Source: Maylandia zebra (taxonomy: Eukaryota; Chordata; Actinopteri; Cichliformes; Cichlidae). From it: DNA of 64,000 nucleotides. Below, one piece after another: positions 19,551 through 31,762 of this stretch; within the stretch, counting starts at the first letter, position 1, and the number at the start of each line of letters is the position of its first letter. A program made the position numbers and the translations under genes. The notes under the pieces are model-generated. The model was given only the letters and a program-made list of their open reading frames with translations, was not told the origin of the DNA and ran no database searches. Location of the stretch: contig NC_135187.1 of assembly GCF_041146795.1 (NCBI RefSeq), positions 6,559,556-6,623,555 on the forward strand. Reading direction: 5' to 3'.

Positions 19551-22500
19551 ATGTTTATGGTCACAATGAAGGCCTTCATCTTCTTTCTTCTCCTGGGGAT
19601 ACAGGGGACAGCGGCAGGTCAGTTTGACTGACGATTTCTGTCCAAAACTAGTTGACGATTTTCGTCTTTAAATCGTTTTTTAAATTTTTAAACATTGTGA
19701 CTCTGCTGTCTTTCTAAACAGTCCAACAAATAAAACATGGTGACAATAATGAAAACTGTTATTTTAAAAACTGAGAATCATTTCAATTTTCATGAGGAAT
19801 TAAACCTTTTAACACAACAGCTCATCACTATCACAAAATATCTGTAAAAATCTTAAACGTTTAATTATTTGTTCAGTATACACTCTATATGAAAAGCCAC
19901 ATGTCATTTGATTAAGTTTATTAAAGGAAAGAGAACTGCTTTTTAATGTATTAAGTATTATTCACCAGTGTTAAGCTTATGAGTACTTTCTGTTTGAAGA
20001 ACGTGCGCAGACATATCGTAACTAACGAGTTACACCCGGATATGAAGTTCACTTTATTTCTGATGTTATTGCTTCATTAACAGCGCCCTGAAGTGACTTT
20101 TGTTTTGAGGTATATAAATAAGATTAAATCGAGTTCAATTGAACTGAATTGAGATACAAAATAAATCATTATTTCTTTATAATATCATACAGTTTTGTAT
20201 GTAAAGTGCCAGTACACTTTCCATACCAGCATGAGCTAATGTTGCTATCTGTCGTGTCGCCTTTGGCAGTTGATATTACAAGTTTTACAGCGCTGGACCT
20301 TTGTGTGAGAGCAAGCATCTGCTTCACAAAAAGGATGACCCTCATCAGGCCCTACAGCTTATACTGTGACAATAACAAAAGATTATTATGGCTATCTTCT
20401 CCCAGAACTAAACGTGGCAAATCCTCTTCCGTCCAGTCCGACCTCGCCTTGTATCTTCTCCCTCCTCTGTAGAAGACAGAAAAGAAAAGCATCTCCCTGC
20501 CTAGCTTTGGCTATTTAATATTATCTTACTGCTAGTTCAGGACATCTTGTTCGGACTTCCTGACCCAGAGTCGACTCTACCCATTATCATGTGTATGTGT
20601 AAGCATGCTGCAAAACCCTCTGCACTCTATGTCATCCATTCTTTTGACTTTTGGTAACTAAAAACTATCCTGCAAACCTGATTACAAATAGAATATAAAA
20701 TCCAAAAATGCTTATAAGATAACATTCCCCCAATAATAGTTACTTAACATTAGCTTTGGTTTTATTGATAATATTATCAATCAAAGATATTGGAAGTAAA
20801 GCTTTCGGTAACAATTTTAAGCTTCAACAAAGTCTATGAAAAAAAATATAAACAAAGAAGAAGGATCGATGTTGATATTTAGAAAACCATTACTGAAATT
20901 CTGAAAACAACAACAACAACAAAACAAAGTCTGGGCAGTCATATCAAAACAAAGAAATAAATTCATATAATTTATAATATCAAAAATGGAAACAGAAAAG
21001 AGAACAACTCAAGTTAGAGTCAAGTCAAGAAAATAGGAAACTTAATCAACTTTATGGTTCATACAGGGGCTAACAAAAGTAAAACAGATAAAAAATAATG
21101 TGTATTTTACTTAACAGCATAATAGAAACAGAAAATAAAATAAAAATATAGTCAAATTAAAGTCATAATGAGTTCAAACCATTAATCATGAAAACTGAAT
21201 TAAACTGAAATGAAGGATAAACACCAGTTTTAAAACTTTTTGTGAAACTCAAACATCAAAATAAACCTTTTATGCTTATTGAAGGGGCAGCAGGATTTTT
21301 ACAGGATGTCTTTAATATGCTGTAGTTTTTCTTGTTGTGTTTTTTTTTCTTTTAATAATGTGATTTTTTTAAAATCTGTGTTCCCGAGATCTCAAAAATT
21401 TAACTGTTTCTTACAGTGACCCACTCTCTGAAGTATTTCTATACTGCGTCCTATCAAGTCCCAAACTTCCCAGAGTTTGTGACTGTTGGGATGGTTGATG
21501 ATGTTCAGATTGAATATTATGACAGCGTTACAGAGAAACTAGTGCCCACACAGGACTGGGTGAACGATGCAGTAGATCTACAGTACTGGGACAAAGAGAC
21601 TCAGATCTCCATTAACAACCAGCGGACTTACAAAGCCAGCATTGAAAACATAAAGCAGCGCTTCAACCAAACTGGAGGTTTGTTCATGTTTCCTTATTTT
21701 ACTGATACTTGCTGTTAATGTTTTCAGTAGTAAGCAGATTTGCATACAAATGAAAATGTTCATTCAGATTACAGATTTCAGCCTCGTGGTTCAGACGTCC
21801 CTCACAAATAATCACATGTTGTAATTAAATTATGGAAAAAGAAAAAATGTCAGACACCATGCACAGCAGGTTATAATGAAATAATCTCAGATAATATTTT
21901 CCAGATTACATTAAACACATACTGATGTTATATTTAATAATAAAATAAAATCTGGTGTCCACTTACATATCTGGCTACTCGTTGGTAAACTGGAACTGGG
22001 CTTGTTGCAGGGATCTGAAGTTACTAAACACTTCACGAGTGTATGCACTCACACTTAGGACCCTATAATTGTAAATATAAGCGTGATGAAAGTTGGGCAG
22101 CCAGCTTACATCTTTAGTCCACTCTGGGTCTGATCCTTTCACTCCTTTGATTTTTTCCTCGTACCTTTTGTTTGCCTTTTTGTCAAGTCTGTCTTTGTAT
22201 GGACCTGCCGTGTTCTCCTTCGTTTTGTACATAACTGTTTTGGGGGCAAATAAAATGCAGGTAGGGATTAAAACCGAAGAATGAATTGTTGCCGGTCCTG
22301 GAAATGCTAGCGCTTGTTAAGAGGGGTCGGGGCTAACACCTGTCTGTGTGGCTTACCTGAGCAGAGCGAGCACAGACACGCTTGCGTCATCAGCTGTGAC
22401 GTAACCCGAGTCTAAACACTCGTCACCAACAAGCCGAAGATGACGTCAGTAAAACAAAGTCTGCTTTCTCACTCTGAATATATTTCTGGCGTGCTGTGAC

Positions 22501-25500
22501 ATCACGTCTTTTCAGCCAATCAGCAGCAGGCACGCTCTGTTTGAATGGTCATGAGTGGAGCAGCAGCCGTGGACGTGGAGCTCAGGTTAAAATCAGCGGC
22601 TCGTCTTAAATCGCACAGTTTGATTTAGCGTTTCAAACGTCGCTCTGTCCGCTTTCAGACGCTGACGTTAAGCTGTCATCAGCAGGCGTCAGAGTGCTCG
22701 CTGCTGATTGGTCGCTCCTCCGACAATCAGAGTGAAACTTTTCCCATAAAACAACGAGGTCCATTAAATCTCTGCTGGTGCTGTTAGTTTGTTCACGCTC
22801 AGTTTGAAGAGCAAATAAAACATCTTTTCAAAATAGTTCAAAACCTTTAGAATATTTTCTGCAACAGAATTTTCACAGATTCGACCAAAAGTTCTGAACA
22901 AAAGTGCAAAAACCAAAACAAACGTCCAAAAGTACAAAAAAAGACAATAGATTTGTTATTATTTTTTGAGCGACCAGAAAAAACACATTTTCCCAGTGGG
23001 AGTGTGTGATGGAGACAACAGGACAGATGTTGAGCTGTTGCTGATATTTAAATACGCTGTGACATCATCTCCTGGAGCGACAGATGATGTTTAACTGGAG
23101 TTCTTCACAGAGAGCAGCTCAGCGTCTGTGTGGAACAGCTGATTTACCAACATCATCATATTATCAAACCAATATTCAGAAAAACAGATTTCCTCTTGGA
23201 CAAATATCCTTGTTGTTCCACATAAAATAACTGTGAGGCTCAAACTGTGTTTGTAGACGAGAGTCTGTGACGAGGAAGCCCGGCCATGAGAGGCCGACGT
23301 GTTCGCGGGGATTTTATCCACAAAGTTACACACGAGAAAAACTCGGTGCAGCGACTCAGAGAGAAAATGAACAGGTGTAGCGCTCAGGATGGAGGCGGGG
23401 CTTCTGATCAGCTGTTTGAGCCAGTTTATCTTAAATGTGCCGTTTAAAGTGTGGAAATCTGAAACATTCAGCCCACCGTTTACATCGAGTTCATACGAGC
23501 TGTTTTTCTAATGTGACGTCTCCTGTTTGTCCACATGAAGCTGAAGAGCAGCCTGTCAGCGTCTTTGATGGTTTATTATGGAGGCGTCGAGCCAGCGCTG
23601 CCTCAGGGACACCAGAGATTCCTGCTTTAGTCAAAACTCTTCCTCTCAGTGAGAGAGCTGAATTTGTTTTTAACTCTTTTTGTAGGAGGGATCAGACTTA
23701 GATTCATTCTTTTGATCCTTAGTGATTCATATTCTTAAATATGGAAGCTGTTTTTTTAATCGAAATATTACAAAGGTCAGATTTGGAGCATCTGTGATGA
23801 GTTCACATTTATCAATATTCATATAAAGCCTGGAATCTTTGGAGAAACTGTTCATGGTGTTTCTAAATCAGAGTGGTGTCGTCAGCTGTGCTACGATTAA
23901 CTCTCTGCCAGTGACGGAGATCCTTTTACATCACCTGATTTTACTCGTCTGATAAAACACTAACAGGAAGAGGTGCAGAGAGGCGGAGCCGCCTCGTCTT
24001 CTTCCTCTATGCAGGTTAAATCTGTGGATGTAGCAGCCATCAGTTTATTACAGCTGTTACTGTTTTTGTAGAGTTTTGACTGAAGTAGAGAAATAATTAC
24101 TGAAACTAAATTAGTTTAAAGATTGAAAGATGAAATGATGCTCTGCTGTATCAAAGGCTTTGTTGAAGTCTAAAAACAGGATGAATCATTACTGTTCATC
24201 ATCTCTGGACAATCCAGAATATCTAGAACTAGTCTGACATTGTTTTTTGTGTCTGTATTGTGCATGAAACAAATTCAAACGTGGTGCACATGTGTGTTAC
24301 AAGTTAATCTGGCTGTGGGCTATGGCACTTGGCCACAGACTCCATTTGACTCCATTTGAGTGCACACAAAGTAAACTGCATGCTTTAGATGTGAAGCAAA
24401 AACATTGAAATTGGAGTAATAAAGTATGTGAGGGGAATGATAACAAAGACAAGATTCTCCTGATCGTGTACTCTTGCTGTCCTGTGAACAGCATCGGCGT
24501 GATGTTAATTGTTTGCTGTTTTCGCATCGCCCCGTACATGAGAATATCACCAGGTAAACTCGCAACATTTTTAAATATTTTGCTGTTAAACAGCAACAAG
24601 ATTGATGGGGTGTGTTTGAGGTAACCTTACAAATGTCACAGATGAAATATTTGGTGTTTATTTGCTGGTTTGTCTGTAGTGGCTCCTTAAAAGCAAATCT
24701 ACCACACATCTGTTCGACCAACTGCAGTTGATCTGCGACGCCTGGAATACCAGCACATTCCTCTTAGTGGTTGTAAAGTCTTAGGGGAACCTTTTTCACC
24801 TTTTTGTCAGGTCACAGCACAAGAAATTAGCTGATTTATCAATAAGTATTTCTTGCATAATCATCAATGATGACATGAAGCATTTGCTGGAGCCTGAAAT
24901 ACTGTAAGTAGAACTCCAGATTAGATTAATGTCACATGATCATGTTAAACAGACACCTCTAGAAAAACTTTAGGACAGTCTGGTGTTTAGTTTCTCACAG
25001 GAAGGATTTTGTTGGACTGATAACGGCTGCAGAGTTTCAGAGGATGGAAAGTAAATCTGGAATCAGGATCTGTGTCGGCTGCTCAGGACTCCAGCTTAGT
25101 GTGTTTGTCTGATCCTGCAGCTCACAGGAAGTTGCTCCACCTACAGCAGCATAGATAAACTGTGCATTGATATCTCTGCCTCCAGGATGTGGATGTGCTA
25201 AAGGGAGGAAATGATTTTTTTTTCTTCCATTCTCTTTTTCTAAAATCTACATTGTTAATGATGATTTTTTTTTTTTAAATCTTCCACTGAGACAAAAGCA
25301 GCCATAAATGTAGATCCTCTATATGTTGATCACGTCTCTGTGTCAGTATAAGACTTTAGTGCAGCCTCTCTGGTTCACTGCAGTCTTTGTCTCTGTGTTT
25401 CTGTCAGGTGTTCACATTCTCCAGGAGATGTACGGCTGTGAATGGGATGATGAAACAGGTGAAATGAATGGATATCGCCAATTCGGTTATGATGGAGAGG

Positions 25501-27478
25501 ACTTCATAAGCTTTGACCTGAAGAAAGCAACATGGATCGCTCCTGTACAACAGGCTCACACAACACAAACCAGGTGGGACAGTGACAAAGCTACGAACAC
25601 ACGGGGTAAGAACTACCTCACCCAGGAGTGTCCTGAGTGGCTGAAGAAGTATGTGAACTATGGGAGGAGCTCTCTGATGAGGACAGGTAAAATCACATGA
25701 CCAGAATTAGATTGTTAACCAAAAGTCTTATGTCTCAGTTTATTACTTACTATCATATTAAATTAATATAATTACACTTCGGATTTCATTTTGATACATT
25801 TTATAAATGTAATTTAATTTTATAAACCACATCACATCAAAAATAAATTAGTCTGCTATTAATAATAATGATAATGATAATAATAATAACCTTTTTTAAG
25901 GTAGTCCTGGTTGCCACAGCAGATCATCTTCCACTGTTTTAGCTCTGATATACTTTGTAATCCTTTTCACTCCTTATGAAAACTTTAATATCATCAGCTC
26001 TGTCAGTGCCACCATCTCCAAACATTAAATCACATCAGGTCCACTGCCATCTTGAAAACCTTCTTTTCCACTCTTGCTCGTCTCCATCCACTCCACCTTG
26101 TCTGCACTCTTTTCTTCACCTCACTTCTGCACCATGCACCTCTCCAGCTCAAATAAAATTGTAATTATAATACAGAAAGAATGAACTGTTTGTCTTTACT
26201 CCACAGTTGTCCCCAAAGTGTCTCTCCTCCAGAAGACTTCCTCCTCTCCAGTCACCTGCCACGCTACAGGTTTCTATCCTAACAGAGTCGAGATGGTCTG
26301 GAAAAAAGATGGAGTGGAGTTTCATGAGGGTGTGAACAAAGGAGAGATTCTCACCAACAATGACGGGACCTTCCAGATGAGTGTTGACCTGGATGTCTCA
26401 TCAGTCAAACCTGAAGACTGGCACAGATACAGATGTGTGTTTCAGCTCTCTGGTGTGAACGAGGACATCGTCACCAAACTGGTCAAAGCAGACATAAAGA
26501 CCAATGAAGTGGACATTGGTAATGGTAAGACAGGAATCAGAAGTGATTAAAGTTAAAAATATAAATTTTAAGATTCCTACGGTTCATGTGGTTTCATCTG
26601 TTAAGTTCCTCTTCTGTCTATAATACTGATATGTTACACAAATAAACGTGTCCAATCTTGGATCATTGTGTGAGTGCTAACTTCCTAAAATATTTTTACA
26701 ATTAAATGTTTTAAAAGTGCTGTAATGCAGATATTTTTATCCACCACAGTGATTCATTGCTGTCCAGTCACTGTTTACTGAGCTTTGATGAATATAGAAC
26801 CTCATCAACATACTTTTTTGTTAAGCTTTGCATTTAAACATTTCTTTCTTTTTGTGCTTATAGAAACAAGGTTTTCAAGCCTATTTGAGTTTTTATTTTA
26901 TTTACATTTTTCCAATAATTATATCTACTTGAAACTGATTATTCTCTTTACTGCTTCAGGTTGTGATTTGTTTGTTGTTGTTGATCTGCAGGAAATAATC
27001 TCACCATCATCATTGCTGTTGTTGCTGTGGTTCTTGTCCTCGGCGCTGTGAATGGATTCATTGTCTACAAAAAGAAAACAAGTGAGAGACAAAAACAGAA
27101 AAAAATATATTTTTTAGTTAATGCTCTTATGCAAAAGTGTATAAGCAGCACAAGGCACAGTGTCATGAAAATATGAATTACATGATAATATGACAAAAGA
27201 AACAAATAAAATATTATAACCATAAGAGATAAAATTATCTTTATTTTCTTTTATTTCAGGCAAATGCTCCCAGCCTCGTAAGTCAAACTAGTGTCTGTTT
27301 TCTCTTATGCATTCTGTAGATCATAAAGTATTTTTCTGTATTTTATGGTAAATAACTTTTTCAGGAATGAACAAGTCCCAGTTCAGACAGGATGTGAACT
27401 AAAACATGTTTCTGACCTTTTACAGCTATGAAGGATCCTGCAATTAAGGAGCCACTGAATCCTCCTCCAACAGTCTAA
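19551..27478 (+). CDS. MHC class I heavy chain, probably U lineage
   Basis: Seven coding exons: 19551-19617, 21417-21677, 25408-25686, 26207-26524, 26992-27081, 27260-27277, 27426-27478, each joined in phase 1, giving 361 residues. They encode a signal peptide (1-22), alpha1 (23-109), alpha2 (110-202), an immunoglobulin-type alpha3 plus connecting piece (203-308), a membrane segment (about 312-334) and a short tail. The product presents peptides at the cell surface with beta-2-microglobulin. In mature numbering Y7 and the tyrosines matching Y59, Y159 and Y171 are present; the position of human K146 is R beside W147. The alpha2 pair (GCEW, QECPEW) and alpha3 pair (TCHA, YRCV) of cysteines and an NQT glycosylation site at the end of alpha1 are kept. 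The motif GCEWDDETGE is typical of fish U-lineage genes. Exon 4 could instead end six bases earlier. No break was seen, so it looks functional. Confidence 0.93.
19618..21416 (+). other. Class I intron 1
   Basis: AT-rich, with A-rich patches near 20880-21180 and no recognised element. Short open frames such as 20149-20472 resemble no known protein. Confidence 0.5.
21975..22232 (-). pseudogene. YqaJ/SWIM-type transposon protein N-terminal fragment
   Basis: The minus frame contains DPEWTKDVSWLPNFHHAYI and YRVLSVSAYTREVFSNFRSL. Fish genomes carry many transposon-linked proteins with a similar 'W..DVSWLP.F..A.IYNYLV.S.SAYT' segment ahead of a YqaJ-like nuclease domain. Only this first part is seen. 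The assignment rests on recalled resemblance. Confidence 0.4.
23440..24240 (-). pseudogene. Degenerate L1/Tx1-like LINE reverse transcriptase relic
   Basis: On the minus strand pieces of RT appear in order across several frames: FLDFNKAFDTAEHH (motif A), a segment read as GKGISVTGRELIVAQLTDDTTLI (given here as GKGISVTGREL then TDDTTLI, motif C) and SRLYMNIDKCEL. Stops and frameshifts separate them, so it is an old non-functional copy. Confidence 0.6.
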
Positions 27479-28100
27479 ATGACAAACAACCTTCCATACA
27501 TTCAGTTACTTCACTTTAAACAAAGCTGCAGCACTTTCAGTTACCTTTCATCAAAAGTGTCTAAAAGTCAAATTATAGTAAGTTATATTGTTAAATTTTC
27601 CATTTGGCTTCTACTGCATGTCTAAATTATTTTTTAACTTAATTTCTTTAAAATGTAAATCAAGTAGAGGGTTAAAATAACACCAATGTTAGCCATCCAT
27701 AAACACGTGCCCAAAGTCTCAGATCACAGTGGATTTCCAAATTTTGTACATAAACTGTTTGTACATTTCTTTAAAACTATTTTGTGTTAATTTTAACCAG
27801 ACCTAGGGTGGTTATAATTTATGTCTTTGAGGTTATTCTCAAATAAAAAAGAGAATTTTGTTGTTTCTTTTGTGTTTTTAGTCTAAAACGTTTTGATCTT
27901 TGGTTTGTTTTCTGATTTAGTTTAAATTGAGCTTCTGATGGCTTGTGTGATATTTTCTTGAAAATGCTTTCTGTTCATATTTAGGGGTTTTAAAGGGCAT
28001 TTTCTGTCTTATGTAAACACATAGGAGTTAAACAGTGATGTTGCTGTTTCATTCTCTTTTATACTTTTGCCTTTCAATAAAGTCCCCAATAATCCAAATT
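27479..28100 (+). other. Class I 3' UTR
   Basis: From the TAA stop to just past AATAAA at 28076-28081. An earlier AATAAA lies near 27841, so two transcript ends are possible. Confidence 0.6.
28076..28081 (+). terminator. Polyadenylation signal of class I gene
   Basis: AATAAA 598 bases after the class I stop codon, preceded by a T-rich stretch and followed by T/G-rich sequence. Confidence 0.6.
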
Positions 28101-28659
28101 TCTGTCTTTTTGTGATTCCATACACTGTACACTTAGCTAAAACATGAGTTATGTCTAAGTGTTAAAAGACTTTTTCACCAGGCGACATTTTAACTTATCA
28201 CAGATCTATTAGGCCTCAGTCACAGTGAAAGAAGAATAGGTTGTGACCACAACAACCTCGTGATGTATAACTGATTTCTCTGATTTTTCATTTGTATTTT
28301 TTTTGTCTCAGATTATTACACATAGACAGCCCCTAACCCTGGGGAAGGTCTGTAATTATAATCAATGTCTCATTCATTAGCAGCAGAAATATTGGCAACA
28401 CTTTGTAGTCACTCCGAGTTTCCCCAGATGAGCAGCTCCTCTGCTCCTTTATTTATTTCTCCAAGTGTAATGAATCACACATATGGGAGTTACTGAGATT
28501 TGTGGCAGGCAATTTACTGCAAATTCTGCTAAATTTAACTCCAAACAGCATCTATTATTTTGTTATAGGTAAGTTTTATAGTTATGCTATAGTAGAATAT
28601 ACACAGAATATGTATAGTAGAAAGAGTAGAATTTGAGACTTTTTTTTTTTTTTAAGAAT
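28101..28659. other. Intergenic, nothing recognised
   Basis: AT-rich; no gene or known repeat was seen apart from a T run near 28640. Confidence 0.4.
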
Positions 28660-29215
28660 TCTGACTTGAAAACTATGACATTTTTACAACAGCAACGTTG
28701 GTGGTAGAAGTAGAACTTCCAGATAAACATATTTTAATTAATTTTTCATGGCACAGATTCAGCAGGTTGCTGGAAACATTCCTCAGAGATTTTGGTTCAT
28801 ATTGAGATGACAGCATCATACAGACACACACGCTGGAAATTTGTTGGCTGCATATCCTTTTCCTGTTGCAATCTCCTGTTCTATCAAACCCCAATGCTGC
28901 TCTATTGGATCGAGATCTGCTGACTGTGGAGGTCATTTGAGTGCAGTGAACTCATTGTCATGTTCAATAAAATAAGTTTGAGATAATTTGAGCTTTGAAA
29001 CATGGAGCATTATCCCACTTTAAGCAGCCATTCAAAGATGGGTGCACTGTGGTCATAAAGGGATGGACATGTTCAGCATCGAATCTCAGGTAAGCTGGTG
29101 TGTTTAAACAATGCTCAGTTTGTGCTAAGAGCTCCAAAGTGTGTCAAGAAAATATCCCCACACTATTGCATGAAGAGTAGCCTGAACTGTTGACACAAGG
29201 CAGGATGGACCCATG
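28660..29215 (-). mobile_element. Degenerate Tc1/mariner-type transposon
   Basis: On the minus strand the transposase C-terminal region is readable as IEHDNEFTALK, stop, PPQSADLDPIEQHWGL, matching the Tc1 pattern [13 protein letters not shown] with decay. A related copy in the same orientation lies at 57190-57840. Ends were not determined exactly. Confidence 0.6.
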
Positions 29216-29224
29216 CTTTCATGT

Positions 29225-29251
29225 TATTTATTTATTTATTATTTATTTATT
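29225..29251 (+). repeat. TTTA-type microsatellite
   Basis: Tandem TTTA units with one irregular unit. Confidence 0.85.
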
Positions 29252-30260
29252 CCAGAGGCCAGAGGGCAGGCAAGTAGGCAGGAAGGAGAGACATATATTT
29301 CCAGAGCAGAGGAACGAGAGCTGTACTCCAGGTGAGTCCAATTCACGGGGAGTGACACCCTCTGTACACAGGGAAGACAAGGTTGCACGGAGAAAATAGG
29401 TAAAACAATTTCCAAAAAAGAGCTGCCTAGTTATCGCCAGAGGGCATATAACGAACTGGTGATCAGCCCTTTTGCTGATTGCTTGTAGAAGAGGCCCAAG
29501 TGAGATGCAGCACACTCCACCCCAAAGGGGTGGACAGGAGACCGGCAGCACCAGGTGGAAAAACCCCAGTCACTACGACGGACAAAAAAGACTCAAAAAG
29601 TCGTAGAATATGTTTCAGGAAGTTTTTCCATGCATTCTTCCTGCTTGAGTAGGTATCTCTGTATTTTGTGTTTTTGAGTTCACAGGCCTCCTCTACTGTC
29701 ATGTCTTCCCTTTAACCAACATGTGGTAAACATGCAGCCAGACAGACGCGTCCCATTATCATCCAGATAGTACAGACCAGGACCCTGCAGAACAGACTGT
29801 CTGTTATATTGTCTGAATTTCATTATTTTATCGTCTGCAGCAGATATTGTGCAGTTTCTTAAAAATATTCCCATATCAGCTGCTTGCATTAATCACCAGC
29901 CTGCACTGTAACATTATTACCTATTGATTTTAGTTGCACGTTTGCCAGTGTAATTATCTGGTCATTACATATTATTACATAATACTTATTATAACATGAA
30001 TTCCAAAAAAGTTGGAAAGTTCTTTAAACTTGAATAAAATGAAAACTAAAAGACTTTCGAATCACATGAGCCAATATTTTAATAAAACCAGAATATAAAT
30101 AATATAACAAATGTTTAAACTCTTGGGTTGGCCAGAAGTTTTTTTGCAACCACACGTAAGAAACTTCATTTCACAGACCCAGAAGCTCCAGCTATCTTTT
30201 ATACTGTCTATGGTGATAAAAGTCAGTGCTGTGAAAATAAATGTATTCAACAAGTATGCA
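29252..30260. other. Unassigned, repeat-like
   Basis: Several short overlapping frames on both strands (29190-29889) resemble no known protein. No clear terminal repeats were found. Confidence 0.35.
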
Positions 30261-30395
30261 CAGTACTGTGCAAAAATCTTGAGCCACCCTTCTTTGTTTA
30301 TATTTTGCTTCCAAGGACCACAACTATCTTTAATTTTTTTTTTTAAGTAATCTTGAGCAATAGTTTTCCAGGCTTTCTGAACGCCATTCAAATTA
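30261..30395 (+). mobile_element. Tc1-type terminal fragment
   Basis: Starts CAGTACTGTGCAAAAATC and continues 'ttgagccacccttctttg', the terminal phrase of a common fish Tc1 family. Only the end of the element was recognised. Confidence 0.5.
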
Positions 30396-30796
30396 TTATT
30401 ATTTATTATTTATTATTATTTTTTTTATATTGGCTGCATTTTCCCTTAATTTCAGTCCAAGGGATCAACCAGTGTTGCATCTACACATAACAGATAACTT
30501 AGCAAAGAACCTATTTTTAACTGTATAAATAAGTACTTTGATACCAGCAGAAAGCTGCCTCAGAAAGTTCAGGCTATGTTAAAGAATGAAGGCGCTTATA
30601 CTAAATATCAACTTTCAAGGTCATTAGACTTGTATAAACTCTATTTCCCATTTCCCATAACAAAAACTAAAAAAATGGGTGGCTAAAGACGTTTGCACAA
30701 CACTTTCCAAGACTAAAATGTTTTTAAAATTCCAACCAATGTCACGGACCTGGCTCTGGAGGACTCGGGGGTCCGTGAGCCGGGCCACCACTCTCC
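30396..30796. other. AT-rich, no gene seen
   Basis: Begins with a TTA/TTTA-rich simple stretch (30390-30430); otherwise nothing recognised. Confidence 0.4.
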
Positions 30797-31432
30797 ATGC
30801 ATGCTTTCAACACCTGTTTTTCCCCCCCACTAATCTCTTTCACACTCCAGTATAGGAGGCAGCACTGCACCTCTAAGTTGGATGCCAGCTGCATTGGCTG
30901 TGGAGAAGAAGGCAAGGAGAAGAAGAAGTGGAGTAGGAGGCAAAGACGATGGAAAGAAACAATGCAAAACGCAGCTGCAAGTAAAAAAAGGAAAGAAAAG
31001 GGTGGGGCTGAGAAGGCAAGAGAACTTGAAGAGTACAAGGTCAGGATGGTAGGGGTTGGCTGTGATGATGACGAAGAAGAGAACACAGATGTACTAAACA
31101 AACAGTGCAAATCTTGCAAGGAATGCCCAGTCTGTTGTTATCAGATTCTGAAACGATACAACTTCTTCACAGATGCTTATTATATTCTTGGCTGGGGATA
31201 CAGGTACCTCCTTACTCTGCCTGTGACACAGGTAGCATGTGAGAGAAGTTTCTCTGTTCTTAAACACATAAAAAGTAGAATAAGAAGCACACAGTCGCAA
31301 GAACACCTGGAAGCATTCATGCTTATGACTACAGAGAAAGACATCCTCATGTCCCTTGACAATGACTTGGTCATAGACAGAGTTTCAGAAAAAAGCGACC
31401 TGTTGAAGAAAATACTCATCCCCCAACACTGA
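30797..31432 (+). pseudogene. hAT-type transposase C-terminal region behind a lysine-rich leader
   Basis: A 211-residue frame. The second half has CKSCKECPVCCYQILKRY, TLPVTQVACERSFSVLKHIK, RSTQSQEHLEAFMLM and a final hydrophobic stretch, which is the hAT dimerisation region as found in ZMYM1-like transposon proteins. The first half is rich in K, R and E and does not look like the catalytic core. The catalytic domain is missing, so as a transposase it is broken. The join could be an internal deletion, or the product of exon loss; a captured small protein is a less likely reading. Confidence 0.65.
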
Positions 31433-31504
31433 GTAAGGTGAGTATTCAAGTAACCTGCATAATAAAACCTCTTTACTTTGTGATTTATCATAACTCATAC
31501 TAGG

Positions 31505-31754
31505 ACTGGGTGATATGGCCTGAAATCCATATCACAGAATAATTTGAAGCATTTGCGGTAACGATATATATCGCGATATATTCTTTTTTCCCCTGTATAA
31601 CGTATTTTACACACTATAAGGCACACTTAAAATCCTTTAATTTTCTCAAAAATCGACAGTGTGCCTTATGTATGAATTCTGGTTGTGCTAACTGACCTCG
31701 AACCAATTTAATGTGGTACACGGCGCTCAAAAATCTGTCAAACTTTGGTAAGCT
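31505..31754 (+). repeat. Interspersed repeat, left part (interrupted)
   Basis: Begins 'ggactgggtgatatggcctg', followed by palindromic 'cgatatatatcgcgatata' and 'cacactataaggcacac', phrases common in fish repeats. It is interrupted by the hAT element at 31763-33538 and appears to resume at 33547. Confidence 0.5.
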
Positions 31755-31762
31755 ATGAAGGC

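Larger units (their letters stand above)
21678..25407 (+). other. Class I intron 2 with transposon debris and a CpG-rich patch
   Basis: A 3.7-kb intron between alpha1 and alpha2 exons. It holds a YqaJ-type frame remnant (21975-22232, minus), a CpG-richer promoter-like patch at about 22360-22620 with TGACGTAA and CCAAT, and a LINE RT relic (23440-24240, minus). The last kilobase holds nothing recognised. Confidence 0.6.

Noticed and set aside
27364-27400. Possible extra class I cytoplasmic exon after TTTTTCAG
   Set aside because: No good donor follows and the phase would not fit the last exon; the join 27277 to 27426 keeps the frame to the stop.
21417-27478. Reading the gene as MHC class II
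   Set aside because: Two peptide-groove domains, one Ig domain and a membrane exon in one chain with NQT at the end of alpha1 fit class I heavy chain, not class II.
29190-29889. Several short frames on both strands
   Set aside because: No motif, no consistent splice sites and likely repeat sequence.
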